Assembly (NCBI GenBank): GCA_965116345.1
Contig: OZ220680.1
Location: 806,001-870,000 of the forward strand
From: VXYL01 sp965116345
GTDB lineage: Bacteria > Pseudomonadota > Gammaproteobacteria > Pseudomonadales > Azotimanducaceae
Direction: 5' to 3'
DNA: 64,000 nt
A model generated the notes under the pieces. That model was not told the origin of the DNA and did not search any database. It saw only the letters and a program-made list of their open reading frames with translations. Both the position numbers and the translations under genes were made by a program. Numbering within the stretch: the stretch's first letter is position 1; every line of letters begins with the position of its first letter. Shown piece after piece: positions 32,575 to 41,135 of this stretch.

Positions 32575-34146
32575 TCATTTCACCCGACTGATCGAGGCGA
32601 GCGCATGTTCCGCACGGTCGCGCCAAGATCGTTCCGGGTGCCAATTGACAGTCTTCCTGAAATGTCGGCGGGCACGGCCCAAATCGCCCGTGCGTCGGTA
32701 TGCCTCGCCCAGGTAGAAGTTGACCTGCGGTGACCACGGCGCGCGCAGGTAGGCCGCATGCAGGAAGGTCAACGCGTCACTCCACTGCCGCGTGAGCAGA
32801 CTTGCGATGCCCAGGCCGTAGGCAGCCGTTCCGGCATGGGACGGCGAGTGGATGGCGCGACGATAAAGTGCGATCGCATCCTCGACGTTCCGTCGGCAAG
32901 ACTCGGCCTGCGACACCGCCATGCGCCGTTCTACGCCTGGCATGTCGTTGGCGAGCGTCCCCGAATCCGGGTCAACGTCGTCAATGAACGTCGCCCCTTG
33001 TCGGCAATTTGCCACGAGCAGTTCCGCCAAGCGTATGTTCGCAGCCGGATCATCGGGGTCCACGCCGTACGCTCGTTTCGCCAATTCGACAGACTTATTG
33101 CCGGTGTCCAGCCTCGACAGGCCGATCAAGGCCCCAATGTGGTTCGGGTTCCTTTCGGCCACTTCAGCATAGAGATCGAGGGCGAATTCTGGGTTCCGGA
33201 AGGCGGCAGCTTGGGCAAGTTCATAGCGTGCCGCCAACGGATCAAGACACTCGCGCCGAAACGGCAGTTTCTCTGTGATCGCCGTCTGGAACCTGTACAC
33301 GGGCAACCGATCATTCTCGTAGTAGCGCTCGAGGCGCACACCGAGACCCGCCGGATCCATGTCCAACGTCGTCCCCAGTGCATCGATGCTGGAAGCCCCG
33401 TTGTCGATGGCCGCCAGCATCTCCCCCAACCTGCTGGCGTAGCGAGTGCCATCGGGTGCCTTCGCGTGATGGAGGAAACGAACCAACGCCCAGGCAAGAC
33501 CATAGGTGCCAGACATCTCGTGGTGATCCGCGCCCATGCGGAATCGCTCCCCCACGACATCGGTGATCGACGCGCCCGACGACACGAGTGCTCCCCGGAG
33601 ATACTCGTAGGGGATGCGCCCAACGACGGCCAGGCCCTGGCTGTCAACGCTGAGCGTCGACAGGTAGGAGGCAAGACCTTCTTCATACCAGATCGGCAGG
33701 TTCAGTTCGGCGTGGCTGCGAATGAGATAGTGCGTGTACTCGTGGAACGCGTTGCGATGCAGGAGGCGTCCCTGCCGGTCGGGACCCAAGGCCAGCAGGG
33801 ACTGGTCGAGGGACGACCGGGTAAAGCCGACCATGACCGTACTTTCGAAGGTCCTGGCGAAATCCCTCCTGCGTTCGAAGACGAGCAGTTTCGGCACCGG
33901 CGCGGGGGCGGACTGGCCCGATGGCAGCAGAGCCAAGGACGCCGAGCGAAATCGATGGAGCGAGCCGAGCAGTGCCAAAGCGTCCGACGACTTTAGATCA
34001 CTCAGCAGATCGAACTGGCTTGTCGAGGTAAGGCACCAGTCCCGGTCTTCGACACCGGCATGGAAATCCGTCACGCCCGAGAGGGCGAAGACAACTACGG
34101 GGAGCAACGACTTCCGTCTGACTCTCGTCACCAGTCCCCGTCGCAT
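32575..34146 (-). CDS. Exported DUF1570-like metallopeptidase with C-terminal TPRs
   Basis: A 523-residue protein with a signal sequence (LLPVVVFALSGVTDFHAG). Residues about 85-230 include FERRRDFARTF, LLHRNAFHEYTHYLI (HEYTH zinc site, first His near residue 135) and LPIWYEEGLASYLST, whose Glu would be the third ligand. This gluzincin pattern is shared with DUF1570. The C-terminal part has TPR helices (FALDLYAEVAERNPNHIGALIGLSRLD, AAYGLGIASLLTRQWSDAL, VNFYLGEAYRRTGDLGRARRHFRK). ATG 34146 is chosen to place the signal at the N-terminus, with no clear ribosome site. Periplasmic, substrate unknown. Confidence 0.72.
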   Translation of the reverse strand: MRRGLVTRVRRKSLLPVVVFALSGVTDFHAGVEDRDWCLTSTSQFDLLSDLKSSDALALLGSLHRFRSASLALLPSGQSAPAPVPKLLVFERRRDFARTFESTVMVGFTRSSLDQSLLALGPDRQGRLLHRNAFHEYTHYLIRSHAELNLPIWYEEGLASYLSTLSVDSQGLAVVGRIPYEYLRGALVSSGASITDVVGERFRMGADHHEMSGTYGLAWALVRFLHHAKAPDGTRYASRLGEMLAAIDNGASSIDALGTTLDMDPAGLGVRLERYYENDRLPVYRFQTAITEKLPFRRECLDPLAARYELAQAAAFRNPEFALDLYAEVAERNPNHIGALIGLSRLDTGNKSVELAKRAYGVDPDDPAANIRLAELLVANCRQGATFIDDVDPDSGTLANDMPGVERRMAVSQAESCRRNVEDAIALYRRAIHSPSHAGTAAYGLGIASLLTRQWSDALTFLHAAYLRAPWSPQVNFYLGEAYRRTGDLGRARRHFRKTVNWHPERSWRDRAEHALASISRVK

Positions 34147-34199
34147 CGACCAACCCGGAACTCTACGCCCTCGCTTAGCACCATCGACGTAGAAGAGCG

Positions 34200-35036
34200 T
34201 CAATCCGTACTGTCGGTGGGTGGTGTCACAATCGGAACCGGGACCGGCGTCGGGTCTGGCTGCTCGTAGGCCCAATCACCAACGATCGGTTCGGCAAGCA
34301 TGTCGTCAATCAGTCGGGATTGCTCGATCGTCAAATCGTCCTCGAAGAAGCAGGCCAGGCTCTTTATGTGACTTCGCGCGGGTCGGCGGAGCTCGCAGCT
34401 GACACCGGTCGCATCTTCGCCGTACCTCGACTCGAATTCCTCGACGACCTCCTCGAATTGAGGAACGTACCGCTGTGGTATGCGGCTCCATAGGTTATTG
34501 AAGAAGTTCTCGATTTCGGGCTCGGTGTTGCCCGATGCGGCAACCCCGAGCCAGCCAACCGCATACCGCGAGTCTCTAGGTACTTGCCCGAGGCCCTTTA
34601 GAAAGATATAGCCCACACGTGCCTGGGAACCCTTGAATCCGTGCCGCGCCGTGTTCAGTAGAAACGGAAACGCACGTTCGTATTCGCTGTCCGAGTACAA
34701 CCGGCGACCACGGGCCAGTTGCTCGTAGATCTCGCGTCGCTCCGATACGGTCAGGTCCGTGACTCGCTCCCCCGAAACCACCACTTCTTCGACCGATCCG
34801 GGGTCGGCCGTGGCCAATGCACCGGCATCAACCTTCGGCTGTCCGACGTCAGTTGACGCCGACGGCTTACCGTCCGCGGTGACGGTCCCTTGGCGTTCCG
34901 TTGCGTGGGTGACGTCGGCGGCGACTGCCCCGCCCCCTACCAAGACCAAGACCAAGACCAGACAGCAAGGTGCGACTGCCAGCCGTCCACACACCCAAAC
35001 CACGGGGCGCGAAACGTGCATCACCCGTCCCATCAT
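34200..35036 (-). CDS. Exported Sel1/TPR-like protein with TonB-box-like motif (paralogue 1)
   Basis: A 278-residue exported protein: a basic N-terminus, a long hydrophobic run (PCCLVLVLVLVGGGAVAA), then a polar linker. It then has SVEEVVVSGERV, which resembles the EEVVVTGxR segment found after the signal peptide of TonB-dependent receptors. Sel1-like helices follow (YERAFPFLLNTARHGFKGSQARVGYIFLKGLG, then VPRDSRYAVGWLGVAASG). A conserved Cys-containing C-terminal part (VSCELR, LACFFED) ends in a proline-rich tail. The protein at 53403-54083 is clearly a paralogue. ATG 35036 (MMGRVMHVS) is an approximate start choice. Confidence 0.65.
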   Translation of the reverse strand: MMGRVMHVSRPVVWVCGRLAVAPCCLVLVLVLVGGGAVAADVTHATERQGTVTADGKPSASTDVGQPKVDAGALATADPGSVEEVVVSGERVTDLTVSERREIYEQLARGRRLYSDSEYERAFPFLLNTARHGFKGSQARVGYIFLKGLGQVPRDSRYAVGWLGVAASGNTEPEIENFFNNLWSRIPQRYVPQFEEVVEEFESRYGEDATGVSCELRRPARSHIKSLACFFEDDLTIEQSRLIDDMLAEPIVGDWAYEQPDPTPVPVPIVTPPTDSTD

Positions 35037-35132
35037 CAGGAATTCAAGCCTACACCCGCCGAGGCGCGGTTTCGAGCCGCAGACCCTCGCCGGGTCACGC
35101 CGTCGGCTACAACCAACCGAACCCACTACCGC

Positions 35133-37142
35133 TCACTCGGTCTCGGCATGCTCGACGACAAAATCCAGAATCCTCTCATACAGGCGAACCTTGTCCTCCG
35201 CCGCATGAAAGGCGTCGGCGTTCGCCAGCAATCCCCGTATGAAGTCTGGCGCGTCTCCCGTCTTTACCGTTTTGCCCGACTCGATGAACGTCTCCACCGT
35301 CCCACCGGCCGTCTTGATCGCATCCCGCATCATTTCCGTATGCCTCAGCGGTGCCCGGTCGTCGAAACCACCGTGTGAGAGCAGCACCGGAACCTTGATG
35401 CGGTCGGCCTGATGAACCGGCGACTGCGCCCGGTGTTCCGTGCGGTTCCGTCCAATCCACCGGGTCAGACTTGGCTCGTCGCCCATATGCATCGGCACAC
35501 CGTCCCTGCCCCAAAGCAACGCAAGGTCGTAGATGCCGGCGTGTCCCGCCGCACAGCGAAAGAGTTCCGGTGCGCGTGCGACGGCGGCAAGCGATGCGAA
35601 AGCGCCGTAGTGTGAGCCCAGGATGCAGACTCGCCCACCATCGATCTCGTCCCGAGCCGCCACCGACCGAGTGGCAGCGACGATGTCGTCGATGATGGCC
35701 CCGCCCCATTCTCGATAGCCGGCCCGCTCAAAGTCGCGGCCGAATCCGGCCGACCCCCGGTAGTTCACGCGCAATACGGCAAAGCCGCGGTTGGCGAACA
35801 GCTGGACAACCGGGTCGAATGCCCAATTGTCTCGCACTCCGTGGGGCCCCTCGTGGGGAAGGACGATCAACGGGCTGCTACCCTCCGCTTCGGCATCTCG
35901 CGTCAGGTAGGCCTGCAGCGACTCGCCATCGCTGGTCTCGATCGTCAGGGCCGTGGAACCGACCATTTCCGACGGGGTTATGCCTGGACGTTGGGGCATC
36001 AGTGCCCGAATTTGGTTGGCCTTGACATCCAACAGGTACCAGACCCCCGGGTTTCGGTCGCTGAATACGTTGAGCACCATGCGGTTGCCTTCGTCGGCGA
36101 CGCTGGCGATCCGCATCCACTCCCCGGGAAAAGCAGGTCCGTAGCGGCGTAGCGCGGCGACCTTGGCGCTCTCCTTGTCGACAACCAGATACTTCGGACT
36201 GACACCCTCTAGCCTCAGACCGACGATTCTCGTGCGCGTAGAATCCCAGTCGACATCTGCAATGTCGAAATCGGGGTGTTCACGTATCAGCTCGAAGCGA
36301 GGCGGTTCGGGCTCGAAACGGTACAGGGCCATCTTGTCACTGGCGTGATTGCTGAGCATGTAGAAGCGCAGTCCGTCCTCCATGAAGCCGGCGGGGCGGA
36401 GGGTCACCGAGGGATCGTTGCCAACCGACTCGTTGATATTCAGCCACTTCCGCTCCCCGTGTGGGCGGTAGAGCATCACCGGCGAACCCGCGTCGAGCCC
36501 CACTCCCACGCGTGCCTGCCCGGCCAGATCCGGATACAGATTCCCGAACGAGAGGGGGCTGGACTGACGTTTCCGCAAGCGTGCCTTGTCGCCGCGGCTG
36601 TATACGTCCAGCAACATCAACTGGGGATTGACCCGGCCGGGATAGGGCGGAAAAGGCTGCTGCCCCCTCTCCACCAAGACATTGCGCTCGTCCCCACGCA
36701 GCACGTCGATGATGGTGATGCCTATCCGGGTCTCTCCGTCCCGGAACAGTTGATACGGACTGCTCTGACGTTTGCCATCCACGTTGGACGCAATGAAGGT
36801 ACTCGTGGGCCACGCCCTGTCTGAGCGTTGGACGTTCAGGCGGGTCGTCAGAACGATGCGGTCATCGTTCACCCACCAGTAGTCGTCCACCACCGTGTAG
36901 CGCGCATCGCGATAAACCCGCCCCACCGGTGCCAAGGTGTCGAAGTCCAGGATCTGTACGGCCGTGTCACCACGTGCGGCGATGTAGCGACCGTCAGGCG
37001 AAACCGTGACGTCGGACACATCCTGCGTGGTGAAGAAGTCCGCTACCGGAATCTCCTTCGCATCCAGGCAGTAGCCCGCGAGAATCCCGTAGAGACCGAG
37101 AACCGTACAAGTGCAAAAAGTGCAAAATCTCCGCCCGTTCAC
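35133..37142 (-). CDS. S9 peptidase homologue lacking the catalytic Ser and His (pseudo-peptidase)
   Basis: A 669-residue exported prolyl-oligopeptidase-like protein: signal region, then a propeller beginning DVSDVTVSPDGRYIAA. The hydrolase domain has VNYRGSAGFGRDFERAGYREWGG and DDIVAAT. At the nucleophile elbow, relatives have GxSYGG. Here it is GSHYGA, with His511 in the serine position. The aspartate loop is present (GGFDDRAPLRH), but the usual GHGF histidine loop reads SGKTVKTGDAP. Two of three catalytic residues are therefore missing in an otherwise intact open frame, suggesting a binding or regulatory role. It lies between the haloperoxidase fusion and a Sel1 protein on the same strand. 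Confidence 0.85.
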   Translation of the reverse strand: MNGRRFCTFCTCTVLGLYGILAGYCLDAKEIPVADFFTTQDVSDVTVSPDGRYIAARGDTAVQILDFDTLAPVGRVYRDARYTVVDDYWWVNDDRIVLTTRLNVQRSDRAWPTSTFIASNVDGKRQSSPYQLFRDGETRIGITIIDVLRGDERNVLVERGQQPFPPYPGRVNPQLMLLDVYSRGDKARLRKRQSSPLSFGNLYPDLAGQARVGVGLDAGSPVMLYRPHGERKWLNINESVGNDPSVTLRPAGFMEDGLRFYMLSNHASDKMALYRFEPEPPRFELIREHPDFDIADVDWDSTRTRIVGLRLEGVSPKYLVVDKESAKVAALRRYGPAFPGEWMRIASVADEGNRMVLNVFSDRNPGVWYLLDVKANQIRALMPQRPGITPSEMVGSTALTIETSDGESLQAYLTRDAEAEGSSPLIVLPHEGPHGVRDNWAFDPVVQLFANRGFAVLRVNYRGSAGFGRDFERAGYREWGGAIIDDIVAATRSVAARDEIDGGRVCILGSHYGAFASLAAVARAPELFRCAAGHAGIYDLALLWGRDGVPMHMGDEPSLTRWIGRNRTEHRAQSPVHQADRIKVPVLLSHGGFDDRAPLRHTEMMRDAIKTAGGTVETFIESGKTVKTGDAPDFIRGLLANADAFHAAEDKVRLYERILDFVVEHAETE

Positions 37143-37251
37143 GACTAGTCCCCCCTGTCGCCAGACGCGATCACTGGAAGTCGCTGGACGGCGCCAGCTC
37201 GCTCCCGTGGCAACCGCGACTGGAGCGCGAACACATTAGCGGTGAACCTAT

Positions 37252-37275
37252 TGGACGGATCCCAATATCCGTCCA
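37252..37275. promoter_or_regulatory. Inverted repeat upstream of the S9 homologue
   Basis: TGGACGGAT (37252-37260), CCCAAT, ATCCGTCCA (37267-37275): a perfect 9-bp inverted repeat, extended by GTGAA/TTCAC further out. The sequence ACATTAGC occurs on both sides (near 37232 and 37293). It sits between the stop of the FG-GAP/haloperoxidase gene and the start of the S9 gene, both on the minus strand. It is either a terminator without T-tract or an operator. Confidence 0.45.
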
Positions 37276-37341
37276 TTCACCCCCTCGCCTCAACATTAGC
37301 CTATGACAACGTCTCTGTGCGGGCAACCCAGTCACTGCGAG

Positions 37342-40300
37342 TCACTGCGCCGTGCCGTTGAAATACGTTTCGGCCAGTGCGAACGCATCCGTGCCGACTC
37401 GGATTCCGATCAGCCGGCCGGGAATATCGTCGGCGGGCGGGTGGATGCCTCCCCAGATGCGCGACAGGCTGCACTGGTCGGAGGCGTCGCGGTAGGTTGC
37501 CCATTGGAGCGTCATGTCCACCGACGGACCCCGCTCGAAGACAAGGAATTCACTCTTCGGAATCTCGAAGCCGCTCATGCCGCCGGGAAAGAACGGGTTG
37601 CCGGTAAGGGATGTCAGCACCTCGGCCGCAGCGCGGGAGTAGGTCGAGTGTCCCGACACATAGCCCGCGAACGGCGGGGTAACGAAGGACGGCCGCTGGT
37701 AGGGCCACCAGTTCTCGGCAAGAATCCAGCCGACACCCGCTTCGTCGGTCAACGGGTCGACGATATGGTCTGGCCCCCGCCATGCCCGCACCTTGATCTT
37801 GCCCACGTGCTCCTCGGCATCGCCTGCAAGCGCATCGTCGGCGTCGACCAACTCGACCAGACCCGACCGCAAGGGAATGCCATCCACATCGTAGGACGAC
37901 AGTTCCGGATCGGAGTTCTGTCCCTTGTCGGCCATCGCCCGCACCGCGGAGATCGGCCGAATATAGTCGTACCAGCCCTTGACGGCCCATGCCGCGACCG
38001 CCGCGTCGTGCATCGCGCCGCCCAGGGCGAAGTACCCCTTCACATCCCACTCCAGCTTGTCGAGCGACGGTCCAGCTCCGCCGAAGCGACGCTCGAGCAG
38101 TTCGTGGTCGTTGACCTCGTTCAGGATCGCGAACCAGTGGCCCGGTGGCGTCTCCGAATCGGGTCCATCGGCCCAGAATTCCGCCAATACGCGCGTGTAG
38201 TCGCCCCGAGGCACCACTTGGGGTTCATAGGGAACGCCGGTAACCGGGTTGGCGGCATGGCCCTCGCCGGCATCGCCACCGTCGATCAAGTCGTAGAATT
38301 CCGGATACTCGCTGAACGATGTCGGGTAGGACTGGATATTGCCTAGGCTCGACGGCGAAATGTCGATCATCGCACCATCGCTCGGCGACAGGTGCGAGGA
38401 CCAGACCGCAACCAACGAGAAACCCCAATCGTACTCATCGGCAAGGGGTCCTTCGGCCGAGGGCGGTGCGCCGGGATCGTGGTAGACCAGATAGGTCGCC
38501 CCGTCGCGCTCGTAGGCGACACGGTCGGCCTCGGCGAGCGCGAACGGAACGACCTCACCCCATTCGGGACTCAGGAAATCGGGCTGGCTCTGCACCGGGT
38601 TACCCGCCTGATCAATGAAGCGTTCAAGCGCCAGCGGCTGCCACCGATTCAGGTCGACGATGTCGGGATTCCCCGGCAACTCCGGTCGCAACGGCGGGTT
38701 GACCGGCTCGTAGAACCTGTTTTGGTAGTCGTTCGCCTCGTTCGCACCGTCCGCCCGGCCGAAATCGAGATAGCAGGCGGCGACGTGGTTTCCGAGTGAT
38801 GCAGGAGAACCGGTCGAATAGTCGGTGGAGTCGAGGGCGGGATCGTAGCCGAGAGCGCCCATCAGCGCGTCGGCATCGCGACGGATACTCGCCACGCCCG
38901 GCGACCGGCGAAACCGCTGACGGATCATCCGATAGAAGGCATAGCTCAAAGCCTCGGTACGTGCCGCCTCGACATCCTCGGCATCCGATTGCCCGAAGCC
39001 CGTAAATGCGCAGTGCACCCCAGCCCGCGTTCGGCCGAGCAACCATGGCGTTGCGACGTCGGCGTACGCCGCCCATACATCGTACCCGGCCGCCGAGGTG
39101 TGAAAGAGATTGCGGGCATGCACGGTCGGTCGCGCCCAATCGTTGCGAATCGCCTGCAGCAGCATCTCGTTCCAGCGACGCGCGACCGAGACATCAGCAT
39201 CCATGGCGACCCCGGGAACGTAGTTGGCCAACAGCGTCACCGCGTTGCCGGGCATGACAAACGATGTCTCGGGGGAGTTCGCGTCGTCAAAGCTCCCGCC
39301 ATCGCTGCTGCTCCAATGGCTGAAGTAGTAGTCGTCCTCGGCCGGTTCGGCTCGGACTTCAATCCGTTCGCCTTCGACGTAGTTGCCGTCACCGCTGCCG
39401 CGGACGATATTCACTCGCAATGCCGCCGACTCCTCCTGGACGAGCGTTATCCACTGGTCCGCCGCAACGTTCTTGAATTCGGTTCCGTTGCCGTCCGGCC
39501 AGCGGACCAGCACATCCGCCTCAGTGGCCGCGCCCAGCCCGAAATGGACCTCCATCGGATTGTGGGAGACGAAGTTGTTGCCGGCCCTGAGCTCGCGCAA
39601 TTGCGTATGCTCTTCGGTACGTACCGTAACCCACGCGCCGACACCGAGCCGATTGGTGCCGAGACTACGTAGTTTTATCCCGAGGTAATGGTTTTCGTTG
39701 GTCGAGTCGTTTCGGTAGTAGACCAGATGGTCGGTACTGTTGTTCATCACGACGAAGTCGATGTCGCCGTCGCGTTCCACGTCGAAGCAGGCCACACCTC
39801 GTCCCTGGGCATCGCTAGCGAGATTCACCTCCGCCGCCCGTTCCACGAATCCGCCATCCCCCTGGGCATGGAAGAACCTGAACTCATCGTTGGTGAAGTC
39901 CTTGTCGAGGTCGTAGTTCCAGCCATTCACGTGGAAGATGTCGAGCCAGCCATCGTTGTCGACATCGGCAAAGCAACTCGCCCAGCCCCATCCACCATCC
40001 TCGATGCCGAGCGTTTCGGTGATGTCTGTGAATACGCCCGCTCCTTCGTTACGGTAGAAGCGATTGCCGAAGTGGGTCCCGTCCACGTCCAGGTTGTAGA
40101 TCGACGTCACGAACCAATCGAGGTCGCCATCGTTGTCGTAGTCGCCGACGGCGGAGCCCATACCGTCCTGATCGACAATGACGTCGCGATCCGTTGCGCC
40201 GACGAATGTGCCGTCGCCGTTGTTGAGAAGAACCTCCGTCGTCTCGAAATCCGAGACCATCAGCAAGTCGCCGTCACCGTCGCCATCGATGTCGGCCAGG

Positions 40301-41055
40301 GTCGGGGTAAACGACCAATCGGCACCCGCGTCCAGCACCACGGCGGCGACTCCCGTCTCCAGACTCCTGCTGGTGAAGGTCAAATCGCCATTGTTCCGCC
40401 ATACGGTTTCGGTATCCTCGCCGACCGCTCGCGCCGCACCCCAATGGGCCAGGAACAGATCCACCAATCCATCGCCATCGTAGTCGTGGAACGTTGCCGA
40501 CACCGTGTTGGCCGCCGTGATTTCGATGCCGGAAGCCCGTGTCACATCCTCGAACCGACCTGTTTCCGCGACGCGGTTCTCAAACAGATACACGGCGTCG
40601 CCTTCGCAAGCCCCGACGAAGAGGTCAATGTCCCCATCGCCGTCGATATCGCCGAAGGCCGGACCGCTGCCGCGATGCACCACATCCAGGCCGACGCTGG
40701 CCCCCACCTCGACGTAGGTGCCATCGCCCTGGTTCTGGTAGAGGTGGTTCGGTTCGGCGTTCCCGCCCACCACATAGAGATCCACATCGCCATCGCCGTC
40801 GTAGTCGCCTGACGCGACCCCGCCGCTGAACCGCTCCGACGTGGTCATCGTCAGGATGTCCGCCGTAAACGCTCTCGTGAAGCCGGCATTGGAGACTTCC
40901 GTAAAACGGATTCCCTCCTCCGAAACGGGCGGCGGTGCGGGTGTGATTGGCGCCGGTGGCGGCGCGGGCGCACCACCTTCGCCACCACCACCACCACCAC
41001 ACCCGGTGCCGAGCAGAACAAGACCACCGATCACTCCACGGATGCGATTGCCCAT
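37342..41055 (-). CDS. FG-GAP/ASPIC lipoprotein fused to a vanadium haloperoxidase/PAP2-like domain
   Basis: A 1237-residue lipoprotein (lipobox GTGC near residue 19, then a Gly run and a Pro/Ala linker). Residues about 50-440 hold FG-GAP propeller repeats with DxDxDG calcium sites (GDYDGDGDVDLYV, GDIDGDGDIDLFV, ADIDGDGDGDLLM). An ASPIC/UnbV part follows (NRLGVGAWVTV, HFGLGAATEADVLVRWPDG), then an InlB-type repeat (GDGNYVEGERIEVRAEP, MPGNAVTLLANY). From about residue 610 comes the acid phosphatase/vanadate signature: Lys1026-x6-Arg1033-Pro (KGWYDYIRP), VSGHS with His1136 (usually PSGH), and SRIWGGIHPPADD with Arg1199 and His1205, matching SR-x5-H-x3-D. This predicts halide oxidation or phosphatase chemistry outside the inner membrane. 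Confidence 0.87.
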   Translation of the reverse strand: MGNRIRGVIGGLVLLGTGCGGGGGGEGGAPAPPPAPITPAPPPVSEEGIRFTEVSNAGFTRAFTADILTMTTSERFSGGVASGDYDGDGDVDLYVVGGNAEPNHLYQNQGDGTYVEVGASVGLDVVHRGSGPAFGDIDGDGDIDLFVGACEGDAVYLFENRVAETGRFEDVTRASGIEITAANTVSATFHDYDGDGLVDLFLAHWGAARAVGEDTETVWRNNGDLTFTSRSLETGVAAVVLDAGADWSFTPTLADIDGDGDGDLLMVSDFETTEVLLNNGDGTFVGATDRDVIVDQDGMGSAVGDYDNDGDLDWFVTSIYNLDVDGTHFGNRFYRNEGAGVFTDITETLGIEDGGWGWASCFADVDNDGWLDIFHVNGWNYDLDKDFTNDEFRFFHAQGDGGFVERAAEVNLASDAQGRGVACFDVERDGDIDFVVMNNSTDHLVYYRNDSTNENHYLGIKLRSLGTNRLGVGAWVTVRTEEHTQLRELRAGNNFVSHNPMEVHFGLGAATEADVLVRWPDGNGTEFKNVAADQWITLVQEESAALRVNIVRGSGDGNYVEGERIEVRAEPAEDDYYFSHWSSSDGGSFDDANSPETSFVMPGNAVTLLANYVPGVAMDADVSVARRWNEMLLQAIRNDWARPTVHARNLFHTSAAGYDVWAAYADVATPWLLGRTRAGVHCAFTGFGQSDAEDVEAARTEALSYAFYRMIRQRFRRSPGVASIRRDADALMGALGYDPALDSTDYSTGSPASLGNHVAACYLDFGRADGANEANDYQNRFYEPVNPPLRPELPGNPDIVDLNRWQPLALERFIDQAGNPVQSQPDFLSPEWGEVVPFALAEADRVAYERDGATYLVYHDPGAPPSAEGPLADEYDWGFSLVAVWSSHLSPSDGAMIDISPSSLGNIQSYPTSFSEYPEFYDLIDGGDAGEGHAANPVTGVPYEPQVVPRGDYTRVLAEFWADGPDSETPPGHWFAILNEVNDHELLERRFGGAGPSLDKLEWDVKGYFALGGAMHDAAVAAWAVKGWYDYIRPISAVRAMADKGQNSDPELSSYDVDGIPLRSGLVELVDADDALAGDAEEHVGKIKVRAWRGPDHIVDPLTDEAGVGWILAENWWPYQRPSFVTPPFAGYVSGHSTYSRAAAEVLTSLTGNPFFPGGMSGFEIPKSEFLVFERGPSVDMTLQWATYRDASDQCSLSRIWGGIHPPADDIPGRLIGIRVGTDAFALAETYFNGTAQ

Positions 41056-41075
41056 AGCGTGCTTCACCGAAACAA

Positions 41076-41113
41076 AAAGGGCCAGCACTCCCGGGGGGAG
41101 TCGCTGGCCCTTT
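41076..41113 (-). terminator. Rho-independent terminator of the TonB receptor gene
   Basis: AAAGGGCCAGC (41076-41086) pairs perfectly with GCTGGCCCTTT (41103-41113). On the minus strand the stem is followed by TTTTTGTTTC. It lies 23 bases after the receptor stop codon and 20 bases before the next gene, so it separates the two transcripts. Confidence 0.88.
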
Positions 41114-41135
41114 GCCAAACGATGTCGGCCAGTGC

